A stretch of DNA of 6,803 nucleotides from Dehalococcoidales bacterium (GCA_030628245.1 DAOVRI010000090.1:1-6803); one strand, 5' to 3'; shown: positions 1-5,889, numbered from the stretch's first letter. Numbers and translations are program-made. Notes: a model not told the origin generated them from the letters alone.

Positions 1-1084
1 CTTCGGAGGATTTCCGCTTGAAGAAGAAAGATGCCACAATTAGTGCTATACCTATAACCAGGATGATGATACTGAAGAGTTGCAGCGGCGCCAGAATATC
101 CTTGTACAGACCCGTCAGCATTGTCTCGAGTGATGCAGGTATATCCGGTATATATTGCATGAAATTAAAGGCTCTGGCAAATACGACGCCGGCCAGCTCC
201 AGGGCTCCGTACACAAACAGGCCTATCCCCAGCGAACGGGCGGCTTTACCTATGTTCCAGTTAATCAGGAAAATACCGGCGGCCAGCAGCACCATGAAGG
301 CGATTAATCCGTAGTAGCCGGACTGGAAATAGCCGATGTACTTCCTGGCTAAAAGTAGCTGCTCCATGACGTCCGCCGGTATGGTGTCCTCGTCGTACAC
401 TATCTCGGAAGGTACTATCTCGAGGAACTCATCGAAATAATCGTCATAATATGGCTTTAGCAGGACTTCCAGGAGGCCGGTGACCTCGGGCATCAGGCCC
501 TGTACCGTTATCTGCTGGTCGATTTGTTGTAAATACAGGTCGAGGAAATCCAGTAGCTGCTCCTCGGGTAGCTCGGCAATTCCCGGCGGCACGTATTCTT
601 CAGGAATTATCTGAACGTACTCATCAAAATGCTCCTCAACGTACGGGCTCAACTCGTGCTGGACAATATCAGGAAGCCATGTGGATAGCTGTTCGTTCAG
701 GGCTTCCCAGACGCTTTCTCTCAGGTCTTCCTTCACACTATCCAGACGGATGGTTATTTCAAGGGTATCGCTCTCGCCTAGTAAGAAATCGTAGGCGGTG
801 TAGATGGCGTAATGCAGTTGCTCTTTGAGCCAGGGTTCCTGGTCATCAATGACATCATATATGGCGTCTTGTACGAAGCTTGCCTCATCGGGTAGTTCTC
901 CGATTATTTTTTCTTCGGTTAAGTCGCGGGCCAGTTCCGACACATCAATCCTGTCCACCTGAGCCACCACGAAGTCGGGATTGAGCAGGGTGCCGTGGAG
1001 CAGAAACGCTATGCCGAAAACAGTCAGCGACAGGAAGAGCAGGAAGCTTAAAAGGAACGTCCCCAGGCCTTTTAGAAAATTCAT
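1..1084 (-). CDS. Acidic multi-pass membrane protein, 3' end cut by the window edge
   Basis: An open frame runs from ATG at 1084 leftward without a stop to base 1, giving 361 codons. GGAGG at 1098-1094 lies 9 bases before the ATG. The predicted protein has an N-terminal hydrophobic helix (about residues 7-30), a long Asp/Glu-rich domain (about 31-255), then three hydrophobic segments (about 257-276, 283-305 and 332-355) followed by a basic tail, FKRKSS, at the cut edge. The basic tail suggests the end of the protein is close and that it lies in the cytoplasm; by the positive-inside rule the acidic domain would be outside the membrane. Inside this domain a motif of about 21 residues occurs twice (145-165 and 209-229), sharing P-Y, F-D-E and I-x-P-x-E. 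I recognise no family and no catalytic motif. It faces away from the tRNA and shows no functional link with the redox cluster. That it is a real gene is fairly sure from the length, the Shine-Dalgarno site and the coherent topology; its function is unknown. Confidence 0.85.
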   Translation of the reverse strand, partial: MNFLKGLGTFLLSFLLFLSLTVFGIAFLLHGTLLNPDFVVAQVDRIDVSELARDLTEEKIIGELPDEASFVQDAIYDVIDDQEPWLKEQLHYAIYTAYDFLLGESDTLEITIRLDSVKEDLRESVWEALNEQLSTWLPDIVQHELSPYVEEHFDEYVQIIPEEYVPPGIAELPEEQLLDFLDLYLQQIDQQITVQGLMPEVTGLLEVLLKPYYDDYFDEFLEIVPSEIVYDEDTIPADVMEQLLLARKYIGYFQSGYYGLIAFMVLLAAGIFLINWNIGKAARSLGIGLFVYGALELAGVVFARAFNFMQYIPDIPASLETMLTGLYKDILAPLQLFSIIILVIGIALIVASFFFKRKSSE

Positions 1085-1170
1085 TAGCGCTGGCCTCCGC
1101 AGTTCTTGCAGTTATATGAAAGGTATTTTATCACATCGGGGCGTAAATTACACCTGTTTATACCGGGATG

Positions 1171-1199
1171 TTGACTGTAAAGAAGGTATCTTGTAGAAT
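1171..1199 (+). promoter_or_regulatory. Sigma-70-like promoter of tRNA-Val
   Basis: TTGACT at 1171-1176 and TAGAAT at 1194-1199 are separated by 17 bases, each matching five of six consensus bases. Transcription would start near 1206, only a few bases before the mature tRNA 5' end at 1212, as expected for a lone tRNA gene. This is the best promoter match I found in the window. Confidence 0.75.
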
Positions 1200-1211
1200 T
1201 ACAGTAGTCGT

Positions 1212-1288
1212 GGGCGGTTAGCTCAGTTGGTTAGAGCGCCGCGTTGACATCGCGGAGGTCAGTGGTTCAAGTCCTCTACCGCCCACCA
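1212..1288 (+). tRNA. tRNA-Val (anticodon GAC)
   Basis: The cloverleaf folds by hand. The 7-bp acceptor stem is 1212-1218 with 1278-1284, fully paired. The D stem is GCTC 1221-1224 with GAGC 1234-1237. The anticodon stem is CCGCG 1239-1243 with CGCGG 1251-1255, around the loop TTGACAT with anticodon GAC at 1246-1248. The T loop is TTCAAGT at 1266-1272. The discriminator base is A1285 and CCA is encoded at 1286-1288. GAC reads the valine codons GUC and GUU. The T stem has one oddity: 1263 and 1275 are both T, giving a U-U mismatch in the middle of the stem. The remaining pairs and conserved bases are normal, so I take it as functional. It stands alone, tail to tail with the ferredoxin gene that ends at 1363; no clear hairpin terminator is visible in the 74 bases between them. 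Confidence 0.97.
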
Positions 1289-1362
1289 TCCAGATTCAAT
1301 CCGACCCTATCTCCAGTGGCCTGCCTATATCGGCAAACGCATCAGCTTCCTGGCGTTGTTAA

Positions 1363-1827
1363 TCAAGATTTAAAAACATCCACGGCCGCTTCGTCGGTCG
1401 AGCCGGCGACTCCCTCAGCGCGACTGGCGAATTGAATGGCCCCGGTCGGGCACATCTCCACGCATTTAGGATTGCCTTCGCAGACATCACAGAGTAGCAC
1501 CTCGTCTTCCGGTGTCACTACTATTGCCGAGAACGGGCAGGCGGCGATGCATAATTTGCAGTTGTTGCATTTCTCTTTATCAATGGTTACCCATCCCGTC
1601 CGCACATCTTTGGTGATAGCCTTCCGACGGCACGCGTCGATACAGGGTGGCTTCTTACAGTTCAGGCAGATACGCGGGAGCATCAGGCCATCCATTACCA
1701 GCCTCTGAATTGATATCCTGGCTCTGGCCGGGTTGGGCTGTTTTTCCTTGACCATGGAGCAAGCCAGCTGGCAGAGTCCGCAGCCCGTGCAGAACTCGGC
1801 GCGTATAAAAAAGGTCTTCTGTTCCAT
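1363..1827 (-). CDS. Four-cluster [4Fe-4S] ferredoxin (HycB/DmsB-like), probable electron-transfer subunit of the AOR enzyme
   Basis: This 154-residue iron-sulfur protein has 16 cysteines in four groups: C13, C16, C19, C23; C54, C57, C62, C66; C87, C90, C93, C97; and C113, C116, C122, C126. This is the pattern of the polyferredoxin subunits (HycB, HydN, DmsB type) that carry electrons for molybdenum and tungsten enzymes. The first and third groups are C-x2-C-x2-C-x3-C; the second and fourth have the wider spacings C-x2-C-x4-C-x3-C and C-x2-C-x5-C-x3-C seen in this family. There is no signal peptide, so it should be cytoplasmic. I chose ATG 1827 because AAGGAG (1842-1837) lies 9 bases upstream. 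An ATG at 1851 would add eight residues and form an ATGA overlap with the AOR stop but has no Shine-Dalgarno site. As the last gene of the cluster, directly after the AOR gene, it is most likely that enzyme's partner; which acceptor it feeds is not visible. The C-terminal 25 residues or so after the last cluster are not motif-bearing. Confidence 0.92.
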   Translation of the reverse strand: MEQKTFFIRAEFCTGCGLCQLACSMVKEKQPNPARARISIQRLVMDGLMLPRICLNCKKPPCIDACRRKAITKDVRTGWVTIDKEKCNNCKLCIAACPFSAIVVTPEDEVLLCDVCEGNPKCVEMCPTGAIQFASRAEGVAGSTDEAAVDVFKS

Positions 1828-1847
1828 CGAGTTGCTCTCCTTAGGTC

Positions 1848-3734
1848 TCATAATAAATAGGTTGGCTCATTATCCAGCTTGAGCCTTGCCAGCGTTTGCG
1901 GGGTCGGCGCGCCTTCTCCGGTCCAGCCGCGGATTTCGTAGTATTCGTCAAGCGCCCGGTCGTAATCGTCACGGTCGAGTTTCTCTCCCTTGAGGGGTTC
2001 CAGTGGCTGCGGTTGAAAATATATGGAAGGCGGTATGTCGTGTTCTCTCAGGGCACCGGTCTCTCGCTGTATGAACAATCGCTCGAGGCTCCAGATTCTC
2101 TCCCCCGTTTCCATCAGCTCTTCGGGAGTGATATCCCAGCCTTTTACGGCATTGATGGTCTCGCAGAAATTATTATAGTTCAGGTTATGAGTGGAGCCGG
2201 GCCAAATGGTGGCGAATTTACAATAGCCTAGAGAATCGATAATCGTGGTGAAGTTCTGCGTCCAGGCGGCCATCCACGGCTTGCCGTCCCACGAATTGAG
2301 GGCGGAGGCGATAGGCTTGCCGTATATCTTTTGAAGCACTTCGGGCGGCATGCCGAAGAACTCCAGAGAGCATCGACCTTTCAAATGGTCGCTGCCCCGG
2401 TTGGCGGTGGCTTCGCCCAGTGCCGTCGCCCTGGCGGCGCGGAAATTCTGGGGGCTTTCGTGCATCATGCCCCGCTGGACATAAAGGTACTTACCGGCGT
2501 CCTTGCCGAAGGCATTGACCGCCTTGGATGCCTGCTGGCCTATCATGCCCCCCAGTCCTTCGTTTTTAGACATTTGATGAAGGAGAGTCAGTATCGACTC
2601 CTTATTGCCCCATTCCAGATTAAGGCCTCCGGTATCCTTTTCATTGATAATTCCCCTCTGCCACAGCTCCATCAGCCAGGCAATATAGCCGCTGCTCGAA
2701 CCAACATCCAGCCCATAACGATTTATCAGCGTATTGGCGGCCAGGATAAGCTCCCAGTCGGCATTGCCGACCGCCGGCCCGAACCCGGCCATCATGTAGA
2801 ATTCAGGGCCTTCACCCCAGACCCCCGCGTAGGGGCCGGAGTTAATGCGGTAGCGGTGACTGCATCGCAGCGGGCAGGCGTAGCACGCCAGCGTTTTGGT
2901 CTTGTACTGCTCTTCGAAAATTTCGTCGTCTAAATGCCCTTCGGCTTCCTCGAAGTAGTTTGACTGGTTGTTCCTGACGGACATCGTCCCGCTCTGATTG
3001 GCCACGCAGAAAATAGTGAGAGTACCGTAACGGGAAATGACGGGGTAAATCTTGGTGCTGGTTATCTGGCGGTAGTGGTTGGAATATATCTCCAGCAGTT
3101 TATCAGGGTCGTGGGGTATCAGTCCCTGCCGGCCCCTGACGACTATCGCCTTGAGCAGTTTCGACCCCATAATGCAGCCCATGCCCGTCCTGCCGGCGGC
3201 CCTTTTCAGGCCGTGCATGATATTGGCGAACTTCACCAGGTTTTCGCCGGCCTGGCCGATCATGGCTATCTTGACCTGCGTATCGCCGAGGTCGTCCTGT
3301 ATCAGCTCCTGGCATTCGTAAGTGTCGTGCCCCCACAGGAAAGAAGCGTCCCGGAACTCGATTTCGCCGTCGTGAATCCAGAGGTAAGTGGGACGCGAGG
3401 CCTTGCCCTTAATGACGAGGTGCTGAAATCCGGCGAACTTGAGTTCGGCAGACCAGTGCCCGCCGCAGTTGCTGGTGCCGAAACCCCCCTCTCCCTCGAC
3501 CGACTTCGATGTTACTTCAAATCGCGATGAGGAAACGTCATAGCCCGATATCAGGCCGGCCCCGAATATCAGGGGATTATCGGGGCTCAGCGGGTCAATC
3601 CCCGGGGCTACGTGATTGTACAGCAGGTAGGTATTGAGCCCCTCGCCGCCCAGGTACATTCTCAACAGTTCATCGGGGATATCTTTACAGACTACCTGCT
3701 CTGTAGAAAGGTCAATTATGGCTACCCGTTCCAT
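1848..3734 (-). CDS. Aldehyde ferredoxin oxidoreductase (AOR) family tungsten/molybdenum-pterin enzyme
   Basis: This 628-residue protein has the normal AOR-family length and domain order. The N-terminal pterin-binding domain (about 1-205) contains LGGEGLNTYLLYN near 28-40 and the family signature GRTGMGCIMGSKLLKAI at 181-197. The [4Fe-4S] ligands are C284, C287 and C291 (C-x2-C-x3-C) plus C505 in the D-x2-G-x-C motif D500-C505. H450 in the NRG-x2-H motif appears to match the active-site histidine of Pyrococcus AOR (by remembered alignment). Family members oxidise aldehydes to acids with ferredoxin, but AOR relatives such as BamB act on other substrates, so the substrate is unassigned. The usual D-P-R just before the A-T-x-x-R-G motif is not intact here (HESPQNFRAA, about 425-434). 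I chose ATG 3734 because GAGGAG (3746-3741) lies 6 bases upstream; TTG 3752 in the same frame lacks this. The start overlaps the zinc-ribbon gene by 23 bases and the stop is 20 bases before the partner ferredoxin start, so the three are probably translated together. No signal peptide is seen. Confidence 0.95.
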   Translation of the reverse strand: MERVAIIDLSTEQVVCKDIPDELLRMYLGGEGLNTYLLYNHVAPGIDPLSPDNPLIFGAGLISGYDVSSSRFEVTSKSVEGEGGFGTSNCGGHWSAELKFAGFQHLVIKGKASRPTYLWIHDGEIEFRDASFLWGHDTYECQELIQDDLGDTQVKIAMIGQAGENLVKFANIMHGLKRAAGRTGMGCIMGSKLLKAIVVRGRQGLIPHDPDKLLEIYSNHYRQITSTKIYPVISRYGTLTIFCVANQSGTMSVRNNQSNYFEEAEGHLDDEIFEEQYKTKTLACYACPLRCSHRYRINSGPYAGVWGEGPEFYMMAGFGPAVGNADWELILAANTLINRYGLDVGSSSGYIAWLMELWQRGIINEKDTGGLNLEWGNKESILTLLHQMSKNEGLGGMIGQQASKAVNAFGKDAGKYLYVQRGMMHESPQNFRAARATALGEATANRGSDHLKGRCSLEFFGMPPEVLQKIYGKPIASALNSWDGKPWMAAWTQNFTTIIDSLGYCKFATIWPGSTHNLNYNNFCETINAVKGWDITPEELMETGERIWSLERLFIQRETGALREHDIPPSIYFQPQPLEPLKGEKLDRDDYDRALDEYYEIRGWTGEGAPTPQTLARLKLDNEPTYLL

Positions 3735-3915
3735 CTGTCTCTCCTCGCTCAATTAATCTGCCCCTTATTTTAGCTACCTCGGGTGTTACCCAGGTGATAC
3801 GCCAGCCTTGGCCGCAGTGCGGACAGTGGGCGGTGGTTTCCCCGCGGGGCACGGTTATCCGACCGCCCAGGCAACGCATGCACCGGAACGAATATCCCTC
3901 TTTCTTTTCCGCCAA
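3712..3915 (-). CDS. Small four-cysteine zinc-ribbon (or rubredoxin-like) protein
   Basis: A 67-residue protein with two knuckles, C12-x2-C15 and C31-x2-C34 (the second reads CPHCG), spaced by 15 residues. This is typical of a zinc ribbon; a rubredoxin-like iron site is possible but the inter-knuckle spacing is shorter than in rubredoxin. There are no membrane segments and no enzyme motif. I chose the rare start TTG 3915 because a perfect AGGAGG (3926-3921) lies 5 bases upstream and directly follows the cupin 3 stop at 3927-3929. The in-frame ATG at 3939 would give 75 residues with a 13-base overlap but has no nearby ribosome site; an automatic caller may prefer it. The 3' end overlaps the AOR start by 23 bases, which suggests coupled translation and a role in AOR assembly, cofactor delivery or electron transfer, or only co-regulation. 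I do not recognise a named family. Confidence 0.75.
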   Translation of the reverse strand: MAEKKEGYSFRCMRCLGGRITVPRGETTAHCPHCGQGWRITWVTPEVAKIRGRLIERGETDGTGSHN

Positions 3916-3920
3916 TTCGC

Positions 3921-3926
3921 CCTCCT
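3921..3926 (-). promoter_or_regulatory. Perfect Shine-Dalgarno site that favours TTG 3915
   Basis: AGGAGG on the minus strand, 5 bases before TTG 3915 and immediately after the TAG stop of cupin 3. It decides the start of the zinc-ribbon gene: the alternative ATG 3939 lies upstream of this site and so cannot use it. Confidence 0.6.
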
Positions 3927-4352
3927 CTATTCTACCCATGAACTCTGGTATCTGGCTCCGAGTCCGACCTTCATGACACCGTAGGGTTTATCGACCCTGT
4001 TGCACACTATCGGATAATGCGGTGTTCCCTTGGGGAGAGCGACCGCGGTAGGAACGTCAAAGGTGTGTTTTTCGTGTTCCTGTCCGATTTCAATGGTTAG
4101 CTCCGCTCCCAGGTAGCCCGGGTCTTTGTCGTCATACCCGAAAAACAGCAGTAACTCGTCGAAGGGATGCGTATGCGCTCCCATCCCGGGAGCCCAGTCT
4201 CCTGTCTGGTCGTAAACTCCCACGATAAAATTAAACTCGAATCCCGCCAGTTCATCACCTCCTATGAATACTAGCTCCCTGGCATTGGCTCCCCCCATCC
4301 CTTCCCTGAAGGGTAATTTTTTAACCAGGTCTCCGTATTTTGTCTCTGCCAC
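3927..4352 (-). CDS. Cupin-fold protein 3 (short paralog)
   Basis: A 141-residue protein starting at GTG 4352, with AAGGA about 9 bases upstream. The cupin motif 1 ligands are H60 and H62 (HTH) and E66, followed by G72; the motif 2 ligand is H112 after P107. Between them lies an extra motif, G90-x-E92-x-E94-x-H96. These sites fall at exactly the same spacing as in the other two cupins of this cluster (52 residues from first to last histidine), and the N-terminus begins MAETKY, like MAEMKY and MAEKKY. It lacks most of the C-terminal tail of its 168-residue paralogs and is the most diverged of the three. It probably binds a metal ion, but catalysis, ligand sensing or a structural role cannot be told apart. 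It sits 127 bases after cupin 2 and leads directly into the zinc-ribbon and AOR genes. Confidence 0.88.
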   Translation of the reverse strand: MAETKYGDLVKKLPFREGMGGANARELVFIGGDELAGFEFNFIVGVYDQTGDWAPGMGAHTHPFDELLLFFGYDDKDPGYLGAELTIEIGQEHEKHTFDVPTAVALPKGTPHYPIVCNRVDKPYGVMKVGLGARYQSSWVE

Positions 4353-4391
4353 TACTTCGCTTCCTTCTGATTATTACGACTGGACAAGCAA

Positions 4392-4420
4392 ATTCTATGA
4401 CATCTGAAAATATTGTGCAA
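4392..4420 (-). promoter_or_regulatory. Possible internal promoter before cupin 3, zinc ribbon, AOR and ferredoxin
   Basis: On the minus strand TTGCAC (4420-4415) and TAGAAT (4397-4392) are 17 bases apart. The -10 box matches five of six consensus bases; the -35 matches only three. The site lies in the 127-base gap between cupin 2 and cupin 3, the longest gap inside the cluster, and would start transcription about 30 bases before the GTG of cupin 3. It could allow the AOR half to be transcribed separately. Confidence 0.4.
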
Positions 4421-4479
4421 CCGGATAATGCTGACAGACGACCCGCGCCCGGATGTGATGGGGATAATAACCCGTTGCG

Positions 4480-4986
4480 TTACTGCCCGTGGTCCTTTTG
4501 CGTACCGTCGGCGTCGATAAAGATCATCTTATCTCTCATCTCTTCGGCCACCAGCTTTTTCAGTGAGGTCTCGGTAAGCTTGGGGGCGTACTGGCACTGG
4601 ATAAAGAGAAAGGGCCTGGTGACTTTTAATATCCTGAATGGGGCATGGACGAAGTTAGCCGGGATGTATATCATCGTAGACTCGGTGATGATGTGGCTTT
4701 CCATCTCCGGGCCCATGCACATCTCCATCTTCGCCCCGAGGTCGCGGGGATTGTCCGGGTCCGTCCCCAGCGCCACGAGCAACTCCGGGTCTTTGTGCGT
4801 GTGGGGTCCGTGCCCGGGGTGTTTCGTCGCTTCCAGGCCCATGAGCATCACGGAAAAGTACTTGCTGCCCTCGATAATGTCAGCGTCCGTAAAGGCGACC
4901 ATTGTCGGCATGCGCCCGAAACCCTTTTCACGCTGCTCTTTGGGAAGCTCGTTGAGAAAGTATTTACTGTACTTCATTTCCGCCAT
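4480..4986 (-). CDS. Cupin-fold protein 2
   Basis: A 168-residue protein from ATG 4986, with GAGGTGA about 10 bases upstream. Cupin motif 1 is HTHKDPELL with likely metal ligands H62, H64 and E68, followed by G74. Motif 2 gives P109 and H114 (IPANFVH). The extra motif is G92-x-E94-x-E96-x-H98. By hand, about 30 of 55 core positions are identical to cupin 1 without gaps, and the two start alike (MAE-x-KYSKY) and share RPFLFI after the core. Both are 168 residues long, so they are clear paralogs that have since diverged. No signal peptide or membrane segment is seen. A mononuclear metal site is expected; the ligands fit a typical 3-His/1-Glu cupin, a group that includes enzymes as well as non-catalytic binding proteins. 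It lies 32 bases after the small ferredoxin gene, consistent with one operon. Confidence 0.9.
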   Translation of the reverse strand: MAEMKYSKYFLNELPKEQREKGFGRMPTMVAFTDADIIEGSKYFSVMLMGLEATKHPGHGPHTHKDPELLVALGTDPDNPRDLGAKMEMCMGPEMESHIITESTMIYIPANFVHAPFRILKVTRPFLFIQCQYAPKLTETSLKKLVAEEMRDKMIFIDADGTQKDHGQ

Positions 4987-5018
4987 TTTCTGTTATTCAC
5001 CTCGTTGAATAATCAACC

Positions 5019-5231
5019 CTATGCCTTGCTGATAGCCTTGGCCGGGCACCACCACTCGTGAGAAACGCAGACCCCGCAATCTGTACATTTATCAGGGTCA
5101 ATTCTAACCGTGTAAAGGACAAGGCCGTCGCTTTCCGTCACTTTATCATCCACAACGATAGCCCCTTCGGGACAGTCCGTGACGCAGAGACCGCACTTGA
5201 GACACTTCTTAACATCTATCTTGTAAGCCAC
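5019..5231 (-). CDS. Small 2[4Fe-4S] ferredoxin with a widened second motif
   Basis: A 70-residue protein with GTG start at 5231 and GGAGG 5 bases upstream. Cluster one is a standard C10-x2-C13-x2-C16-x3-C20-P. Cluster two reads C49-x2-C52-x2-C55-x6-C62-P, three residues longer than usual before the last cysteine, with H58, E59, W60 and W61 in the added stretch. The wider linker between the clusters (about 21-48) also differs from the shortest clostridial ferredoxins. It is probably a low-potential soluble electron carrier. It sits between cupin 1 (43-base gap) and cupin 2 (32-base gap), so it is likely co-transcribed and could exchange electrons with the AOR enzyme or its four-cluster subunit. 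The partner is inferred from position only. Confidence 0.92.
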   Translation of the reverse strand: MAYKIDVKKCLKCGLCVTDCPEGAIVVDDKVTESDGLVLYTVRIDPDKCTDCGVCVSHEWWCPAKAISKA

Positions 5232-5274
5232 GTTATCCTCCGTATTTTTTAAGGTTATATTTTCGAATTCAGTA

Positions 5275-5781
5275 TTATCTCAGGTACCCCTCGTCCGGCC
5301 ACATCTCCCAGGGGATTCTCTCGCGGGCTTCCTTGGGCAAAATTTGCCGGTAGGACTTTTCCGTGTGGGACGGGCCCTGGTTCACCTCGATGAATAAAAA
5401 TGGCCTGTCTATCCTGACGGGAAGCCAGGGGGAGTGGATGAAGTTCGGCGGTATCCAGATGCAGCAGGTGCGGGTGATGTGGTGCTCTTCCATTTCCGGG
5501 CCGAGGTACATAATTACTTCCGCGCCCAGGTCCATCGGGTCCTCCGGGTTGCCGCCGATGTGGAAAAGCAGCTCGGCGTCCTTGTGAATGTGCGGCGGGT
5601 GACCGGCGTATTTGAAATCGCCGAGGTTATCGGCGAAGCCCGGCGCCACCCAGTGCATTATGTAAAAGTAACTCCCTTTGGCGACGCTTTCATCCATGTG
5701 GGATACAATCGGGCGGCGTTCCATGGGCCACCTGGTAGGGTCGTACTCAATGATGTACTTACTGTATTTCTTTTCGGCCAT
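5275..5781 (-). CDS. Cupin-fold protein 1, first gene of the cluster
   Basis: A 168-residue protein. The likely metal ligands are H64, H66 and E70 (HIHKDAELL) with H116 in IPPNFIH, and the extra motif is G94-x-E96-x-E98-x-H100 followed by a second histidine. It aligns without gaps to cupin 2 through the core and begins MAEKKYSKY. I chose ATG 5781 because AAGGAG (5794-5789) lies 7 bases upstream; the ATG at 5787 is only 1 base after that site, and starting at 5781 gives exactly the length and N-terminus of cupin 2. The protein is rich in Trp and Pro near both ends (for example W18 and P19, and WEMWP at 158-162). As first gene of the minus-strand cluster, it faces the alcohol dehydrogenase across a shared regulatory gap. 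Its function is unknown beyond a probable metal-binding cupin fold. Confidence 0.9.
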   Translation of the reverse strand: MAEKKYSKYIIEYDPTRWPMERRPIVSHMDESVAKGSYFYIMHWVAPGFADNLGDFKYAGHPPHIHKDAELLFHIGGNPEDPMDLGAEVIMYLGPEMEEHHITRTCCIWIPPNFIHSPWLPVRIDRPFLFIEVNQGPSHTEKSYRQILPKEARERIPWEMWPDEGYLR

Positions 5782-5820
5782 ATCCATTCTCCTTTGTTGA
5801 TTATTTATTCTTTGATTTTT

Positions 5821-5850
5821 AGTTTACTCTTTAGCCGGCTGAATAAGCAA
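5821..5850 (-). promoter_or_regulatory. Weak candidate promoter of the cupin-AOR cluster
   Basis: On the minus strand TTGCTT (5850-5845) and TAAACT (5826-5821) are 18 bases apart, matching three and four of six consensus bases. It is in the right place, about 40 bases before cupin 1, but the match is poor. A palindrome AGCCGGCT (5833-5840) lies in the spacer, where a repressor could sit. Confidence 0.25.
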
Positions 5851-5861
5851 CTGCGCGGCGT

Positions 5862-5889
5862 TTGACATTTGTTAATTAGGGTGTATAGA
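5862..5889 (+). promoter_or_regulatory. Candidate promoter of the alcohol dehydrogenase gene
   Basis: A perfect -35 box TTGACA (5862-5867) is followed after 16 bases by TATAGA (5884-5889), four of six for the -10 box. The start of transcription would be near 5896, leaving a leader of about 48 bases that ends in AAGGAGG at 5933-5939, 4 bases before the GTG start. Confidence 0.55.

Noticed and set aside
1289..1362. Possible terminator between tRNA-Val and the ferredoxin gene
   Set aside because: The only hairpin I find is TGCC with GGCA around a six-base loop (about 1323-1336), a 4-bp stem with no T-run on either strand. It is too weak to call.
1848..1851. ATGA overlap as the start of the four-cluster ferredoxin
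   Set aside because: The overlap is attractive for coupling, but no Shine-Dalgarno site precedes ATG 1851, while AAGGAG is well placed before ATG 1827. Kept as an alternative only.
2331..2933. Open frame of 200 codons on the plus strand
   Set aside because: It is antisense to the core of the AOR gene, which has clear family motifs through this region. It reflects codon bias, not a gene.
3075..3530. Open frame of 151 codons on the plus strand
   Set aside because: Antisense to the N-terminal pterin domain of the AOR gene; no motif and no ribosome-binding site of note.
4340..5008. Open frame of 222 codons on the plus strand
   Set aside because: It lies opposite cupin 2, whose cupin motifs, paralogy and Shine-Dalgarno site show that the minus strand is the coding one. 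The plus-strand product shows no recognisable motif.
5434..5865. Open frame of 143 codons on the plus strand
   Set aside because: Antisense to cupin 1 and its promoter region; the minus strand explains the conservation with the paralogs.
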